Under the pieces are notes generated by a model that saw only the letters and a program-made list of their open reading frames with translations, had not been told where the DNA came from and did not search any database. Of a stretch of 54,281 nucleotides of DNA, positions 14,181-23,055 are shown piece by piece (position 1 is the first letter of the stretch; each line of letters opens with the position of its first letter). Both the position numbers and the translations under genes were made by a program. Source of the DNA: Bacillota bacterium (GTDB lineage: Bacteria; Bacillota; Negativicutes; DSM-13327); assembly GCA_017889585.1 (NCBI GenBank), contig JAGFZX010000022.1, positions 1-54,281 of the forward strand, read 5' to 3'.

Positions 14181-15545
14181 TTGACCAAAGAAAAAGAATT
14201 AGCCCAACAAATTATTAGGATTATTGGCGGTAAGGAAAATATTAGTGCTGTAACCAATTGTATGACTCGCTTGCGGCTCACTCCAATTGATAAGTCTAAA
14301 ATCGATTTATTGGCGCTACAAAAAATCAGAGGAGTGCTTGGAGTCGTGGAAACTCCGGGCCAACTACAAATTATTCTTGGACCTGGTTTTGTCGGCAAGG
14401 TGACCGCAGAAGTAACCATTCTAACGGGATTACAGATGGGCGAAGTCAAGGATCTAAAAGCTGCAATTAGTGATAAAAATCGTACACCTATTAAAATGTT
14501 TCTAGGCAGATTGGCTACTATTTTTGTGCCCCTTATTCCAGCCATCGTAGGTTCTGGCATGGTGGCAGGTCTAACCAACATTGCAATCCAATCTGGCGCT
14601 GACCCGAAAGGAACGTTTATCGCCATTTTGAATGTTATTGGTTGGGGTTTCTTTTCTTATCTTGGCATTTTTGTAGGCATTAATACAGCTAAGGAATTTT
14701 CTGGTACACCAGCCATGGGTGGACTAGCGGGAATATTAATTATCAATCCATTGATTGCTTCCATAACAATCAATGGAATGGCCTTAGTTCCTGGGCGGGG
14801 TGGTTTGTTTGGTGTCATGCTTGTGGCTTGGTTTATGACTATGATAGAGAAGCGACTGCGCAAAGTAGTGCCGAATGCTCTTGATATAGTGATTACTCCC
14901 ACGCTGACACTACTGATTGGTGGGTTTGCCAGCTTTTATGTGTTGCAACCTATCGGCGGTGTATTGTCTGACAGTATTATTAATTTCTTCAAGAATATGC
15001 TTGAAGTGGGTGGAGCATTCGTAGGCTTTATTCTTGCGGGAACTTTTCTCCCTGTTGTCATGACGGGTCTTCACCAAGGGCTAGTACCTGTTCATATGGA
15101 ATTTTTAAATACGCAAAAGGCGAACCCACTGATGCCAATCCTAGCCATGGCTGGTGCTGGACAAGTAGGAGCCTCTCTTGCAGTATACCTTAAAACTCGA
15201 AATAGCAAATTGAAGGAAATAATTAAAGGTGCACTGCCTGTTGGTATCCTTGGCATCGGCGAGCCGCTCATCTTCGGCGTTACACTACCTCTCGGCCGCC
15301 CCTTCATTACTGCTTGCATCGGAGCTGCATTTGGTGGAGCTTTTCAAGCTATCATGCACGTAAACTCCATTGCACTAGGCCTATCAGGTCTGCCACTGGC
15401 TTTTCTGATTAAACCCGGCAATGTTGGGTATTATCTAATCGGTATCCTGATTGCCTATGTAGCGGGCTTTATTATTACCTGGTTAGCTGGTTTTGACGAT
15501 CTGAAAGAAGAAGATTATGAGCAAGACCCTAGGGGAGGAGCATAA
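14181..15545 (+). CDS. murP: PTS system MurNAc-type IIBC component
   Basis: The N-terminal EIIB domain has the phosphocysteine motif AVTNCMTRLRLTP (Cys27 from the TTG start). The EIIC domain follows from about residue 110, with some ten membrane segments and the conserved GIGEPLIFGVTLP sugar-binding loop. There is no EIIA domain, so it depends on a separate EIIA such as the one encoded downstream. It imports and phosphorylates MurNAc (or MurNAc-GlcNAc) to the 6-phosphate. TTG 14181 lies seven bases after GGAGTG; an ATG at 14166 has no ribosome site. The stop overlaps the next start by one base. Sister IIBC proteins for sucrose or trehalose exist; the muramate assignment rests on neighbours. 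Confidence 0.88.
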   Translation: MTKEKELAQQIIRIIGGKENISAVTNCMTRLRLTPIDKSKIDLLALQKIRGVLGVVETPGQLQIILGPGFVGKVTAEVTILTGLQMGEVKDLKAAISDKNRTPIKMFLGRLATIFVPLIPAIVGSGMVAGLTNIAIQSGADPKGTFIAILNVIGWGFFSYLGIFVGINTAKEFSGTPAMGGLAGILIINPLIASITINGMALVPGRGGLFGVMLVAWFMTMIEKRLRKVVPNALDIVITPTLTLLIGGFASFYVLQPIGGVLSDSIINFFKNMLEVGGAFVGFILAGTFLPVVMTGLHQGLVPVHMEFLNTQKANPLMPILAMAGAGQVGASLAVYLKTRNSKLKEIIKGALPVGILGIGEPLIFGVTLPLGRPFITACIGAAFGGAFQAIMHVNSIALGLSGLPLAFLIKPGNVGYYLIGILIAYVAGFIITWLAGFDDLKEEDYEQDPRGGA

Positions 15546-16639
15546 TGATGTGGGAAAAAGGTATAGCGGCCTATGTGGGACTGGGGCATTCCCTTGAAAC
15601 CATTCACAATTATCTACAGCTAGCCCATAACTATGGCTACACTCGCCTATTCACATCACTTCATATCCCCGAAGCTGATGCCAAGTTGGTGTTGAATGAT
15701 TTCCAAGAGTTTGTAGCTGATGCAGTGAATCTAGGTTACTCAATTACTGCTGATATCTCTCCCCAGGCTTCCACAATGCTAGGAGTTAACCTGTCTGATT
15801 TTTCCTCTTTTAATAAAATAGGTTTATCGGCTATACGTCTCGATGATGGCTTTTCTCCAGAAGAAATTGCCGCTATTACTGTGTCTAGCGGTTTGGATAT
15901 TGAGGTCAATGCTAGTACCATGACTTCAGCCACGCTACATCAAATATACACTGCCAAAGCCGATTTAACTAAGATACGGGCTTGTCACAATTATTATCCT
16001 CGTCCTGAAACAGGAATGTCTTTTTCCCTCTTTGCCGAGCGTTGTCAATTGTTTCGTGATTATAAGATACCCGTATTTGCGTTTATTCCTTCCCAGAGTT
16101 GTCCGCGTGGTCCTATCTTTGCTGGTTTACCAACAATAGAAAAACATCGATGGATTTCTTCCCAACTGGCCACCAAAGAATTGCTGGCTTCTCAGTTAGT
16201 GGAAGGAGTGTTATTTGGTGATCCGCTGGTATTGGAAGATGAACTGGCTTCGGTGGCTGCTCTTGATCCTAGCTATATTGAACTGCAGGTAAAAGTAGAA
16301 GCAGACGCTTCTACTGCTGAGAGAGAAATATTATTTGCGCCCCATACCAATCGTACTGACCCTGGGGAATGGGTCATCCGCTCGCAAGAAGCTCGGAAGA
16401 TCTGCCAGACTGTTATTAAGGCCCGTACAACCATGCCGCGTCCGACTGGGGCTGTAACCATCGACAACCAGGATTACCTTCGATATATGGGTGAAATGCA
16501 AGTGGTATTATCTCCTTTGCCAGCTGATCCTCGGGTCAACCTAGTAGCTCATGTCATCCCAGAAGAACTTTTTCTGCTCAATTATATCAGGCCTGGTGGG
16601 ACTTTCCGCCTAAAGGAGTTTATCAAATATGAATCTTGA
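15545..16639 (+). CDS. mupG: DUF871-family 6-phospho-N-acetylmuramidase
   Basis: A 364-aa protein of the DUF871 family, whose characterised member MupG of Staphylococcus cleaves MurNAc-6-phosphate-GlcNAc. It has a TIM-barrel start (GIAAYVGLGHSLETIHNYL, then RLFTSLHIPE), YSITADISPQA, AIRLDDGFS, LDIEVNAST and ACHNYYPRPETGMS, and a cyclophilin-like C-terminal lid ending in the NYIRPGG region. It starts within the stop codon of murP and overlaps murQ by 11 bases, so the three are tightly coupled. Its presence implies uptake of the disaccharide rather than free MurNAc only. ATG 15545 or 15548. Confidence 0.9.
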   Translation: MMWEKGIAAYVGLGHSLETIHNYLQLAHNYGYTRLFTSLHIPEADAKLVLNDFQEFVADAVNLGYSITADISPQASTMLGVNLSDFSSFNKIGLSAIRLDDGFSPEEIAAITVSSGLDIEVNASTMTSATLHQIYTAKADLTKIRACHNYYPRPETGMSFSLFAERCQLFRDYKIPVFAFIPSQSCPRGPIFAGLPTIEKHRWISSQLATKELLASQLVEGVLFGDPLVLEDELASVAALDPSYIELQVKVEADASTAEREILFAPHTNRTDPGEWVIRSQEARKICQTVIKARTTMPRPTGAVTIDNQDYLRYMGEMQVVLSPLPADPRVNLVAHVIPEELFLLNYIRPGGTFRLKEFIKYES

Positions 16640-17522
16640 GAAACTATTAACAGAAGCTCGTAATCCTAGCACAATAAATATTGATCACCAATCTAGTTTG
16701 GAAATTGTGGAATTGATTAATCAAGAAGATCATAGAATCGCCACAGCCATTCAAAAGATTTTACCTGATATTGCCAGAACCGTTGATTATATTGTTGCAG
16801 CTATACAGTCTGGCGGACGTCTCTTTTACCTTGGTGCTGGGACTAGTGGCCGTATAGGAATCCTGGATGCTTCTGAGTGTCCGCCTACTTACGGTACCCA
16901 TCCTGAGCTGGTACAGGGACTCATCGCCGGAGGTGAACAGGCCATCTTACGTGCTGTAGAAGGAGCCGAGGATTCGGACACCTTAGCAACTGAAGATTTA
17001 CAGGGCAAAAAGCTAAATTCGTCGGATATTGTTATCGGCATTGCTGCCAGTGGCCGAACTCCTTATGTAATTGGCGGCTTGCGTTACGCAAGGTCAATTG
17101 GGTGTCAGACTGTATCTCTAACCTGCACTCCTGATTCAGAGATGGATAGAGTTGCTGATCTTAATCTAACAGTATTGACAGGACCAGAGGTCATTATGGG
17201 GTCTACGCGTATGAAAGCTGGTACGGCCCAGAAAATGGTGCTCAACATGTTGACAACAGCCACCATGATAGGCCTCGGTAAAGTCTACAGTAATCTCATG
17301 GTAGATGTGCAGGCTACTAATCTAAAACTAAAGGAACGTGCAAAACGAATTGTTACCATTGCTACTGGCGTTAGCCATAGCCAAGCTGAAGAGACTTTAA
17401 ACGCTGCCAACGGCTCATCAAAGTTAGCTATTATCATGATATTGGCAGGCGTTTCAGTAGAGGAAGCATCTCAATTGCTACAACGTGGTCATGGCTTTGT
17501 GGCAAAGGCGCTGAAGCTATAG
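16629..17522 (+). CDS. murQ: N-acetylmuramic acid 6-phosphate etherase
   Basis: It removes the lactyl ether from MurNAc-6-P to give GlcNAc-6-P and D-lactate. 297 aa, the usual length. The SIS-fold signature GAGTSGRIGILDASECPPTY is at about residues 69-88 with the catalytic Glu in SECP (Glu83). VEGAEDS, IAASGRTPYV, and GSTRMKAGTAQK with VLNMLTT are all family hallmarks. The ribosome site AAAGGAG lies inside the end of mupG. This gene anchors the functional reading of the whole operon. Confidence 0.96.
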   Translation: MNLEKLLTEARNPSTINIDHQSSLEIVELINQEDHRIATAIQKILPDIARTVDYIVAAIQSGGRLFYLGAGTSGRIGILDASECPPTYGTHPELVQGLIAGGEQAILRAVEGAEDSDTLATEDLQGKKLNSSDIVIGIAASGRTPYVIGGLRYARSIGCQTVSLTCTPDSEMDRVADLNLTVLTGPEVIMGSTRMKAGTAQKMVLNMLTTATMIGLGKVYSNLMVDVQATNLKLKERAKRIVTIATGVSHSQAEETLNAANGSSKLAIIMILAGVSVEEASQLLQRGHGFVAKALKL

Positions 17523-17563
17523 CACTGTAAAATGAAGTATTTGTATCAGAAAGAGGTATTCAT

Positions 17564-18103
17564 ATGTTCAATAAAATTTCTACATGGTTTTCAAGTAAAA
17601 AATCATCAGACCAAGCCACTAATGGTAAGGAAATAGCTGTCTACGCTCCCCTAGACGGGCGAGTGATTTCACTTGAAGAAGTTTCCGACCCTGCCTTTTC
17701 CCAGAAAATGCTTGGTGATGGGATGGCTATTGAGCCCGTTTCTAGAAAAGTATTAGCTCCTTTTGATGGTAAGGTAGCTGCTATATTTCCCACTAAACAT
17801 GCTATTGGTCTTCGTTCTTTAGCAGGCCTGGAGTGTCTCATTCATGTCGGTATCGATACTGTAACTCTGGGAGGCCTGGGATTCCACCTATTGGTCAAAG
17901 AAGGCCAGACGGTCAAGCAAGGAACTCCACTCATCGATCTAGATTTATCTGTGCTCCGCTCGTCAGGCATAGAGCTTGTTACTCCTGTTGTTATCACTAA
18001 CAGCGAATGCTGGCAAATCAAAGAACGATGGGAGCAGCAAGCTATTTCTGCTGGGAATGAGATTCTCTTCATCGCCCAGCCTGTGGGCAAAAATATTTTC
18101 TAA
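17564..18103 (+). CDS. crr: PTS EIIA-Glc domain protein
   Basis: A 179-aa single-domain EIIA of the glucose type. There is a short basic N-terminus, then APLDGRVISLEEVSDPAF and the two active-site histidines: His79 in PTKHAIG and phospho-acceptor His94 in LIHVGIDTV, followed by LGGLGFHLLVKEGQTVKQG. It takes phosphate from HPr and passes it to an EIIB, most simply to MurP of the same operon, which lacks its own EIIA. Ribosome site AGAGG before ATG 17564. In Firmicutes such free EIIA proteins can serve several IIBC partners. Confidence 0.93.
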   Translation: MFNKISTWFSSKKSSDQATNGKEIAVYAPLDGRVISLEEVSDPAFSQKMLGDGMAIEPVSRKVLAPFDGKVAAIFPTKHAIGLRSLAGLECLIHVGIDTVTLGGLGFHLLVKEGQTVKQGTPLIDLDLSVLRSSGIELVTPVVITNSECWQIKERWEQQAISAGNEILFIAQPVGKNIF

Positions 18104-18200
18104 TCAGCTAAAAGATCTACACGCTCATCTTGTATCAAATAGTAATTGTGGGCCCAGAGTAACCTATTATGTTAGCCTCTGGCCAATAGGAGGGATAGCA

Positions 18201-19373
18201 CTGAAACAGTTTATTCGTCATGCTACCATCGTTTTTCCTGATCGAGTTGTCACCAATTGTGATATGTTGATTGAGAATGGCCTCATCTGTGCTGTTGGTT
18301 GCAATCTTCCCGATGATAGCGACTCTAATAGTTGCTGCTTTTCTGAAGATATTCTTATTCCCGGCCTTATTGACACCCATGTGCATGGCGCTGGTGGCTA
18401 TGATATCATGGATGGCACTGCCGAAAGTTTAGCCGCCCTTAGCCAGGCTCTACTACGGGAAGGAACTACCGCTTTTCTTGGTACAACCTTGTCTAGTTCT
18501 GTCGACCGATTACTAACTATTCTCGAAACGATTCATACTGGGCGAACAGATGTAATCCATAGTAACCAGGCACAACTTTTAGGAGTTCATTTAGAAGGAC
18601 CTTTCTTAACAACTGAATATAAAGGTGCCCATGTTGGTGAATACATCCCGCCGTCTATTCCAGGAAGAGATCTCGCTATATTGACTCGCTTAGTGAATGC
18701 CTATCCTAGCCTCATTCGGATTCTCACTTTTGCCATTGATCGTATAGATACTACAGATTTGATAGCCTTTTGTCAAAGTCATGGTATCATTCCGGCGGCT
18801 GGTCATACTGCCGCAGACTATACTGCCATGTCTCGTGCAGCTGTAGCTGGTGTCCACCGAATAACCCATGCCTTTAATGCCATGCCAGGTATTCATCATA
18901 GGCAGCCTGGTCCCGTGACTGAAGGATTACTCAATGCCGATATTGAGCTAGAAATCATAGCCGATGGCATTCATATTCATCCAGCTATTCTAGAAATGGT
19001 CTTTCGTCTTAAACCCCAGGACAAAATTACCCTTGTGTCTGATGGTACACGCTCAGTTGGTATGCCCGACGGAGAATATGAACTGGGCGGGCAGATCACG
19101 ACTGTAAAAAATGGTATAGCCCGTTTGTCTGATGGTACTATTGCTGGTAGTGCCTATTCATTATTGCAGGGTATTCGGACAATGGTTCAGGTATTGAATC
19201 GCCCATTACACGAAGCCGTTCGCTTCGCGTCCCTCAATCCTGCCCGATCTCTAGGAGTGGCAGATCGACTAGGTAGCTTGGAATCTGGAAAAGACGCCAC
19301 TTTTGTGCGGTTAAGTTCTAACCTAACTGTAAAACAGGTATGGCTTCAGGGGAAAATAGTAGTAGAAGGTTAG
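18201..19373 (+). CDS. nagA: N-acetylglucosamine-6-phosphate deacetylase
   Basis: An amidohydrolase of about 390 aa converting GlcNAc-6-P to GlcN-6-P and acetate. Motifs: DTHVHGAGGYD (metal His60 and His62), HLEGPFL, AAGHTAADY, THAFNAMPGIHHR, and the catalytic Asp in LVSDGTRSVG, with late SLNPARSLG. The family N-terminus aligns at CTG 18201, seven bases after a full AGGAGGG; no ATG, GTG or TTG in frame fits, since the open frame further upstream overlaps the EIIA gene and is not homologous. So a CTG start is likely. It finishes the MurNAc route; NagB is not present here. Confidence 0.93.
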   Translation: MKQFIRHATIVFPDRVVTNCDMLIENGLICAVGCNLPDDSDSNSCCFSEDILIPGLIDTHVHGAGGYDIMDGTAESLAALSQALLREGTTAFLGTTLSSSVDRLLTILETIHTGRTDVIHSNQAQLLGVHLEGPFLTTEYKGAHVGEYIPPSIPGRDLAILTRLVNAYPSLIRILTFAIDRIDTTDLIAFCQSHGIIPAAGHTAADYTAMSRAAVAGVHRITHAFNAMPGIHHRQPGPVTEGLLNADIELEIIADGIHIHPAILEMVFRLKPQDKITLVSDGTRSVGMPDGEYELGGQITTVKNGIARLSDGTIAGSAYSLLQGIRTMVQVLNRPLHEAVRFASLNPARSLGVADRLGSLESGKDATFVRLSSNLTVKQVWLQGKIVVEG

Positions 19374-19384
19374 GTTGAATAGGC

Positions 19385-19447
19385 CAAGATTCATCGCTTA
19401 AAAACTAAGGGATTACATATTTTTTAACAATTGCAAGATGAATCTTG
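19385..19447. repeat. Perfect 11-bp inverted repeat after nagA
   Basis: CAAGATTCATC (19385-19395) and GATGAATCTTG (19437-19447), with a 41-base loop that contains a T-run. It may be a long-loop transcription end signal for the MurNAc operon or a leftover element end. Confidence 0.45.
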
Positions 19448-19542
19448 CAGTGAGAAAAGTTCTTTCAGAATAAGTTGGGATCTTTGTTGTGATACAGAGA
19501 TTCCGGCTTTTACTAAAGGTAAATGTTTCTAGAGGTGATATT

Positions 19543-19719
19543 GTGGATTTACAAAAGCCTTTTTGCATGCGATGTATTTACCTGTATACAACTTGGGATA
19601 AGCACTTTCCTTATGGCTGTAAATTAATGGGGTTTAAAAGTGCTAGATTACCATGTGAGGCTGTTAGACAATCGTCGGGGCAGGAATGTTTAGCATATGC
19701 TGAAAAACCTGGTAGATGA
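19543..19719 (+). CDS. Small Cys-rich conserved protein, 58 aa
   Basis: GTG start after AGAGGTGAT. It has the pattern CMRCIYLYTTWDKHFPYGC, then KLMGFKSARLPC and SSGQECLAYAEK. I recall a widespread family of about 60-residue proteins with YVTWD..FPYGC-A-GFKS, found in many anaerobes and proteobacteria, function unknown. The spaced cysteines suggest a zinc or iron-sulfur knuckle. Reading further upstream in frame would give 76 aa but lacks homology or a ribosome site. It stands alone after the MurNAc operon. Confidence 0.75.
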   Translation: MDLQKPFCMRCIYLYTTWDKHFPYGCKLMGFKSARLPCEAVRQSSGQECLAYAEKPGR

Positions 19720-19941
19720 TAAAAATGAACTGATGAGTCAAAACTAAACATTGATTTATATTTGGTTCTGGTGCAAAAAAATAAAGCTATGATAGATGAA
19801 TAGCTTTTATATGTTGTCATATGTATGTCGCATCTTTTTGAGATATTATTAATTACTAGATCGACATAGTAGTGGTTGCTGATTTTACTCCCAAGTTCCA
19901 CAATTATGTGGATCTTTTATCTAGATCCCTGTATGTGAGTC

Positions 19942-20050
19942 GGCTGTATGCGATTTCCTTCAGATGAAAAAGAAGCTATTAAAATGGTATGTTACGCTAT
20001 CGAGAATAAACAAACATGAAAATTTCGAAAAATATCTCGATGAGTATTGA
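19942..20050 (+). pseudogene. Fragment of an aldo/keto reductase gene (relative of 35779)
   Basis: CGGCTGTATGCGATTTCCTT and the following 40 bases nearly match 35832-35895 of the intact reductase gene. Then, after a deletion of about 117 bases relative to it, AATTTCGAAAAATATCT and flanks match 36012-36057. So this is an internally deleted, truncated copy about 16 kb away from its relative. Just before it, 19757-19797 repeats the scrap near 12680. Nothing else is visible in 19720-20106. Confidence 0.7.
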
Positions 20051-20106
20051 TTCTGGGCTTTAGTTGAATGGTATTGTACATTTGATGTGATGAAAGGTCT
20101 TAAGGA

Positions 20107-22497
20107 ATGAGTATAAATGAAGTAGTAAAGATTTCTGTTCGCAATCTTGTTGAATTTGTCCTTCGTTCAGGAGATTTGACAAGTGGTTTTAGTAGTAGTT
20201 CCCGGGCGTTAGAAGGTAGCAAAATTCATCGTCAGATTCAAAAAGCCCAGGGAAGTGAATATCAGGCAGAGGTGCATCTGGTACACCAAATAGAGCAAAA
20301 AGGTTGTTTACTGGAAATTAGCGGACGGGCTGATGGTATTATCGTCGATCGGGATAGACCGGAGAAAGTAATAGTTGATGAAATCAAGTCTACCACCAAG
20401 CAACTGGAGTTTATTGAAGAACGGGATAATCCCTTATTTTGGGCTCAGGCAAAATGCTATGCCTATATATATGCACAGCAACACGATTTGAAAAGGATAG
20501 AAATTCAGCTTACTTATTGTCAGTTTACCACAGGGGAAATCAAATATTTCCGTCGAGAATCTAGCTACACGGAACTGGCTGATTTCTTTGGCGACTTGAT
20601 TAAACGCTATTTTGACTGGGCAGAACAATTGCGGGACTGGGGTAAGCTACGGAACGATTCTGCAAGTCACTTAGAATTTCCTTTTTCGTCTTATCGTACA
20701 GGACAGCGACAACTAGCTGTCGCCGTTTATAAGACAATTAGCGCTAGACGCAAGTTATATGCCCAAGCACCAACTGGTACAGGGAAAACTATTGCGACTA
20801 TATTTCCAGCAGTTAAGGCTATGGGAATGGGACTTGCTGATAAGATATTTTTCCTAACCGCCAAAACAGTGACACGAGGCCTCGCCGAAGAAGCCTTCGA
20901 TAAATTGCGGCTAGGTGGACTGCGGTTTAAGACCGTTACATTGACCGCTAAGGAGAAGATATGCTTTAAACCAGAGGCAGCCTGTACAGCAGAGGAATGT
21001 GAGTATGCAAGGGGATATTATGATCGGGTGAATGCTGCTCTTGTTGATATGTGGGGGACGGATGCTTTTACTCGTGAGATGATTGAAGAGTATGCTAGTA
21101 GACACAATATTTGTCCTTTTGAATTATCACTAGATTTATCCTTATGGGTTGATGGTATTATTTGCGATTATAATTATGTCTTTGATCCACGGGTCTATTT
21201 AAAACGGTTTTTTAATGAAAACGGCGGAGAATATTGTTTTTTAATTGATGAAGCCCATAATCTTGTTGATCGGGCGCGGGACATGTTCTCGGCGGAATTG
21301 GCGAAGAAACCTTTTCTGGAATTAAAGCGGATATTGAAAAATCCTTTGCCGAAAGTCGCAAAAGCCGCTGGGGGAGTCAATTCCTCGTTATTAGGGATTG
21401 GAAAGTTGTGTGGGAGATTTGGTCAGGACGTTGATAAGGATTATGTGGTAAATAAGGAACCCCCTCAAGAAATTTTTCCTGTGCTGCGTAAATTCCTAGG
21501 ACTGGCGGAAGAATGGCTGATGCTCAATGAACAGGGGAATTTCAAGGATGCTCTATTGGAGGCTTATTTTGCAGTATATGCTTTTATGCGTGTGGCTGAG
21601 TCCTATGATGAACGCTATGTAACATATGTGGAGAAAATGGGAAATGATGTGAAGGTCAAGCTGTTTTGTGTTGATCCATCCTATTTGCTTGGCCAGGCTG
21701 TAGAGCGGGGGCGGTCAACCATTTTTTTCTCAGCCACATTGACACCTCTTGACTATTTTAGTCAAATACTAGGTGGTGAGTCTGAAGACGGGAAAATAGC
21801 AGTTGAATCACCATTCCTTCGTGAAAACTTATGTTTGTTAGTGGCTGAGAACATAAGCACTACATATAAAGCCCGGGACCAAACCTATGATGCTGTTGTG
21901 GATTGCATTGGGTTGGCAATTGGCGAAAGGGTTGGAAATTATTTGGTGTTTTTGCCATCTTATCAGTATATGGGGGAAGTATATAGTCGATTTTGTAGTC
22001 AGTATCCAAGGGTAAAAGTCATTTCTCAGACCAGTGGTATGAAGGAAGAGGAACGTATTGCTTTCTTGAATGCCTTTGTTCCAGAGGGAGAAGATACACT
22101 TGTAGGTTTTGCCGTAATGGGCGGTATTTTTGGTGAAGGCATTGATTTGACAGGGGAGCGATTGGTAGGGGCGGTAGTTGTTGGTGTGGGATTACCCCAG
22201 GTTTGCCTAGAGCGGGATATTATTCGGAATTTTTTCAATGAACATAACGGGCAAGGTTTTGAGTATGCCTATATGTACCCTGGCATGAACAAGGTTTTGC
22301 AAGCTGCAGGGCGGGTTATTCGTATGGAGAGTGACAAGGGTGTGGTATTGTTGATCGATGAGCGATTTAGGGATGCTCGGTATAAAAGGTTATTTCCACA
22401 AGAATGGTGTGGAGCCGTCAGTGTAAGAGATGGTAGGGGAATTACTAAGGCAATTCAGTTGTTTTGGAATAATGATGAAAAGGGGAGAGGGATGTGA
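20107..22497 (+). CDS. PD-(D/E)XK nuclease / XPD-DinG-type helicase fusion
   Basis: 796 aa with two parts. Residues about 1-190 form a RecB/Cas4-like nuclease: His41 in SKIHRQIQ, Asp76 in GRADGIIV, and Glu92-x-Lys94 in VIVDEIKST. From about 195 comes an SF2 helicase of the XPD/DinG class: Q-motif YRTGQRQLA, Walker A APTGTGKT (221-228), four Cys for a 4Fe-4S cluster (286, 293, 298, 336), DEAH (381-384), and the late motif VLQAAGRVIRMESDKG. It would unwind DNA 5' to 3' and trim it, in repair. It stands alone. Short ribosome site AAGGA. The nuclease-helicase fusion is known in Firmicutes but little studied. Confidence 0.92.
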   Translation: MSINEVVKISVRNLVEFVLRSGDLTSGFSSSSRALEGSKIHRQIQKAQGSEYQAEVHLVHQIEQKGCLLEISGRADGIIVDRDRPEKVIVDEIKSTTKQLEFIEERDNPLFWAQAKCYAYIYAQQHDLKRIEIQLTYCQFTTGEIKYFRRESSYTELADFFGDLIKRYFDWAEQLRDWGKLRNDSASHLEFPFSSYRTGQRQLAVAVYKTISARRKLYAQAPTGTGKTIATIFPAVKAMGMGLADKIFFLTAKTVTRGLAEEAFDKLRLGGLRFKTVTLTAKEKICFKPEAACTAEECEYARGYYDRVNAALVDMWGTDAFTREMIEEYASRHNICPFELSLDLSLWVDGIICDYNYVFDPRVYLKRFFNENGGEYCFLIDEAHNLVDRARDMFSAELAKKPFLELKRILKNPLPKVAKAAGGVNSSLLGIGKLCGRFGQDVDKDYVVNKEPPQEIFPVLRKFLGLAEEWLMLNEQGNFKDALLEAYFAVYAFMRVAESYDERYVTYVEKMGNDVKVKLFCVDPSYLLGQAVERGRSTIFFSATLTPLDYFSQILGGESEDGKIAVESPFLRENLCLLVAENISTTYKARDQTYDAVVDCIGLAIGERVGNYLVFLPSYQYMGEVYSRFCSQYPRVKVISQTSGMKEEERIAFLNAFVPEGEDTLVGFAVMGGIFGEGIDLTGERLVGAVVVGVGLPQVCLERDIIRNFFNEHNGQGFEYAYMYPGMNKVLQAAGRVIRMESDKGVVLLIDERFRDARYKRLFPQEWCGAVSVRDGRGITKAIQLFWNNDEKGRGM

Positions 22498-22816
22498 TGT
22501 TTTGAAACTACTGAGAAAAAAATTGGTGAATTAAGATTGCATATAATTAGAAAAGAACAGGTTGAAAATTTCAATGTGTCCTTTTTGAAAATAATTTCTA
22601 TTAAAAAAGTTTAGGATTAATATACTAATGAGGATAGGATATCTTTAACTTTGTAAATTTTTAGCAGTTGAACCAAAATAAGATTTATATAATATATAAT
22701 ATAAATTTATTATTAGTGCGCCAATATAGATTCTCTGAATTAAAGATTACTCGTCGTTAGAAGAAAGAGTGTTGGAGTGCAGTGGTACTTTTGTCCTATG
22801 TTTTAGGTCGAAAGTC
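22498..22816 (+). other. Gene-free AT-rich spacer
   Basis: No gene or clear terminator is seen between the helicase stop and the riboswitch promoter. It contains a long AT-rich stretch (22675-22720). Confidence 0.4.
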
Positions 22817-22845
22817 TTGACTGTTTATAGAAAAAGTTGTAATAT
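22817..22845 (+). promoter_or_regulatory. Sigma-A type promoter of riboswitch 1
   Basis: TTGACT (22817-22822), exactly 17 bases, TAATAT (22840-22845). Transcription would begin around 22852, about 17 bases before the riboswitch fold. Confidence 0.8.
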
Positions 22846-22868
22846 TATGGGTATAATTGAATTATTTT

Positions 22869-22943
22869 AGCAAACTTGTCGAAAGATAAGGACGCAAAGC
22901 TATGGGTCTAAGGATATAATATCTATGATTGCCAGGTTGCCAT
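22869..22943 (+). ncRNA. c-di-GMP-I (GEMM) riboswitch 1
   Basis: All landmarks of the GEMM-I fold are present: GCAAAC, the stem CTTGTC/GATAAG capped by a GAAA tetraloop, the conserved GGACGCAAAGC, GGGTCTAAGG, a second stem, and the closing GCCAGGTTGCC. A terminator hairpin follows 24 bases later and shares bases with the closing helix, so c-di-GMP binding should switch read-through into the hemerythrin gene at 23056. Confidence 0.93.
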
Positions 22944-22966
22944 TTATAGGATTTTCTAGAATGAGC

Positions 22967-22990
22967 ACCAGGCAAATCGCCTGGTTTTTC
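22967..22990 (+). terminator. Terminator expression platform of riboswitch 1
   Basis: ACCAGGC and GCCTGGT with loop AAATC, then TTTTTC. The CCAGG/GCC segments at 22931-22942 offer a competing partner. Confidence 0.88.
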
Positions 22991-23055
22991 TGTTGCAATG
23001 GAAATGTATCATTAATCAATAATGATAAAGGTAGTATTATAAAGGAGTAATGCTT

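Noticed and set aside
17976..18200. Long N-terminal extension of NagA overlapping the EIIA gene
   Set aside because: It reads the EIIA gene in another frame, is not homologous to NagA, and ignores the AGGAGGG at 18188.
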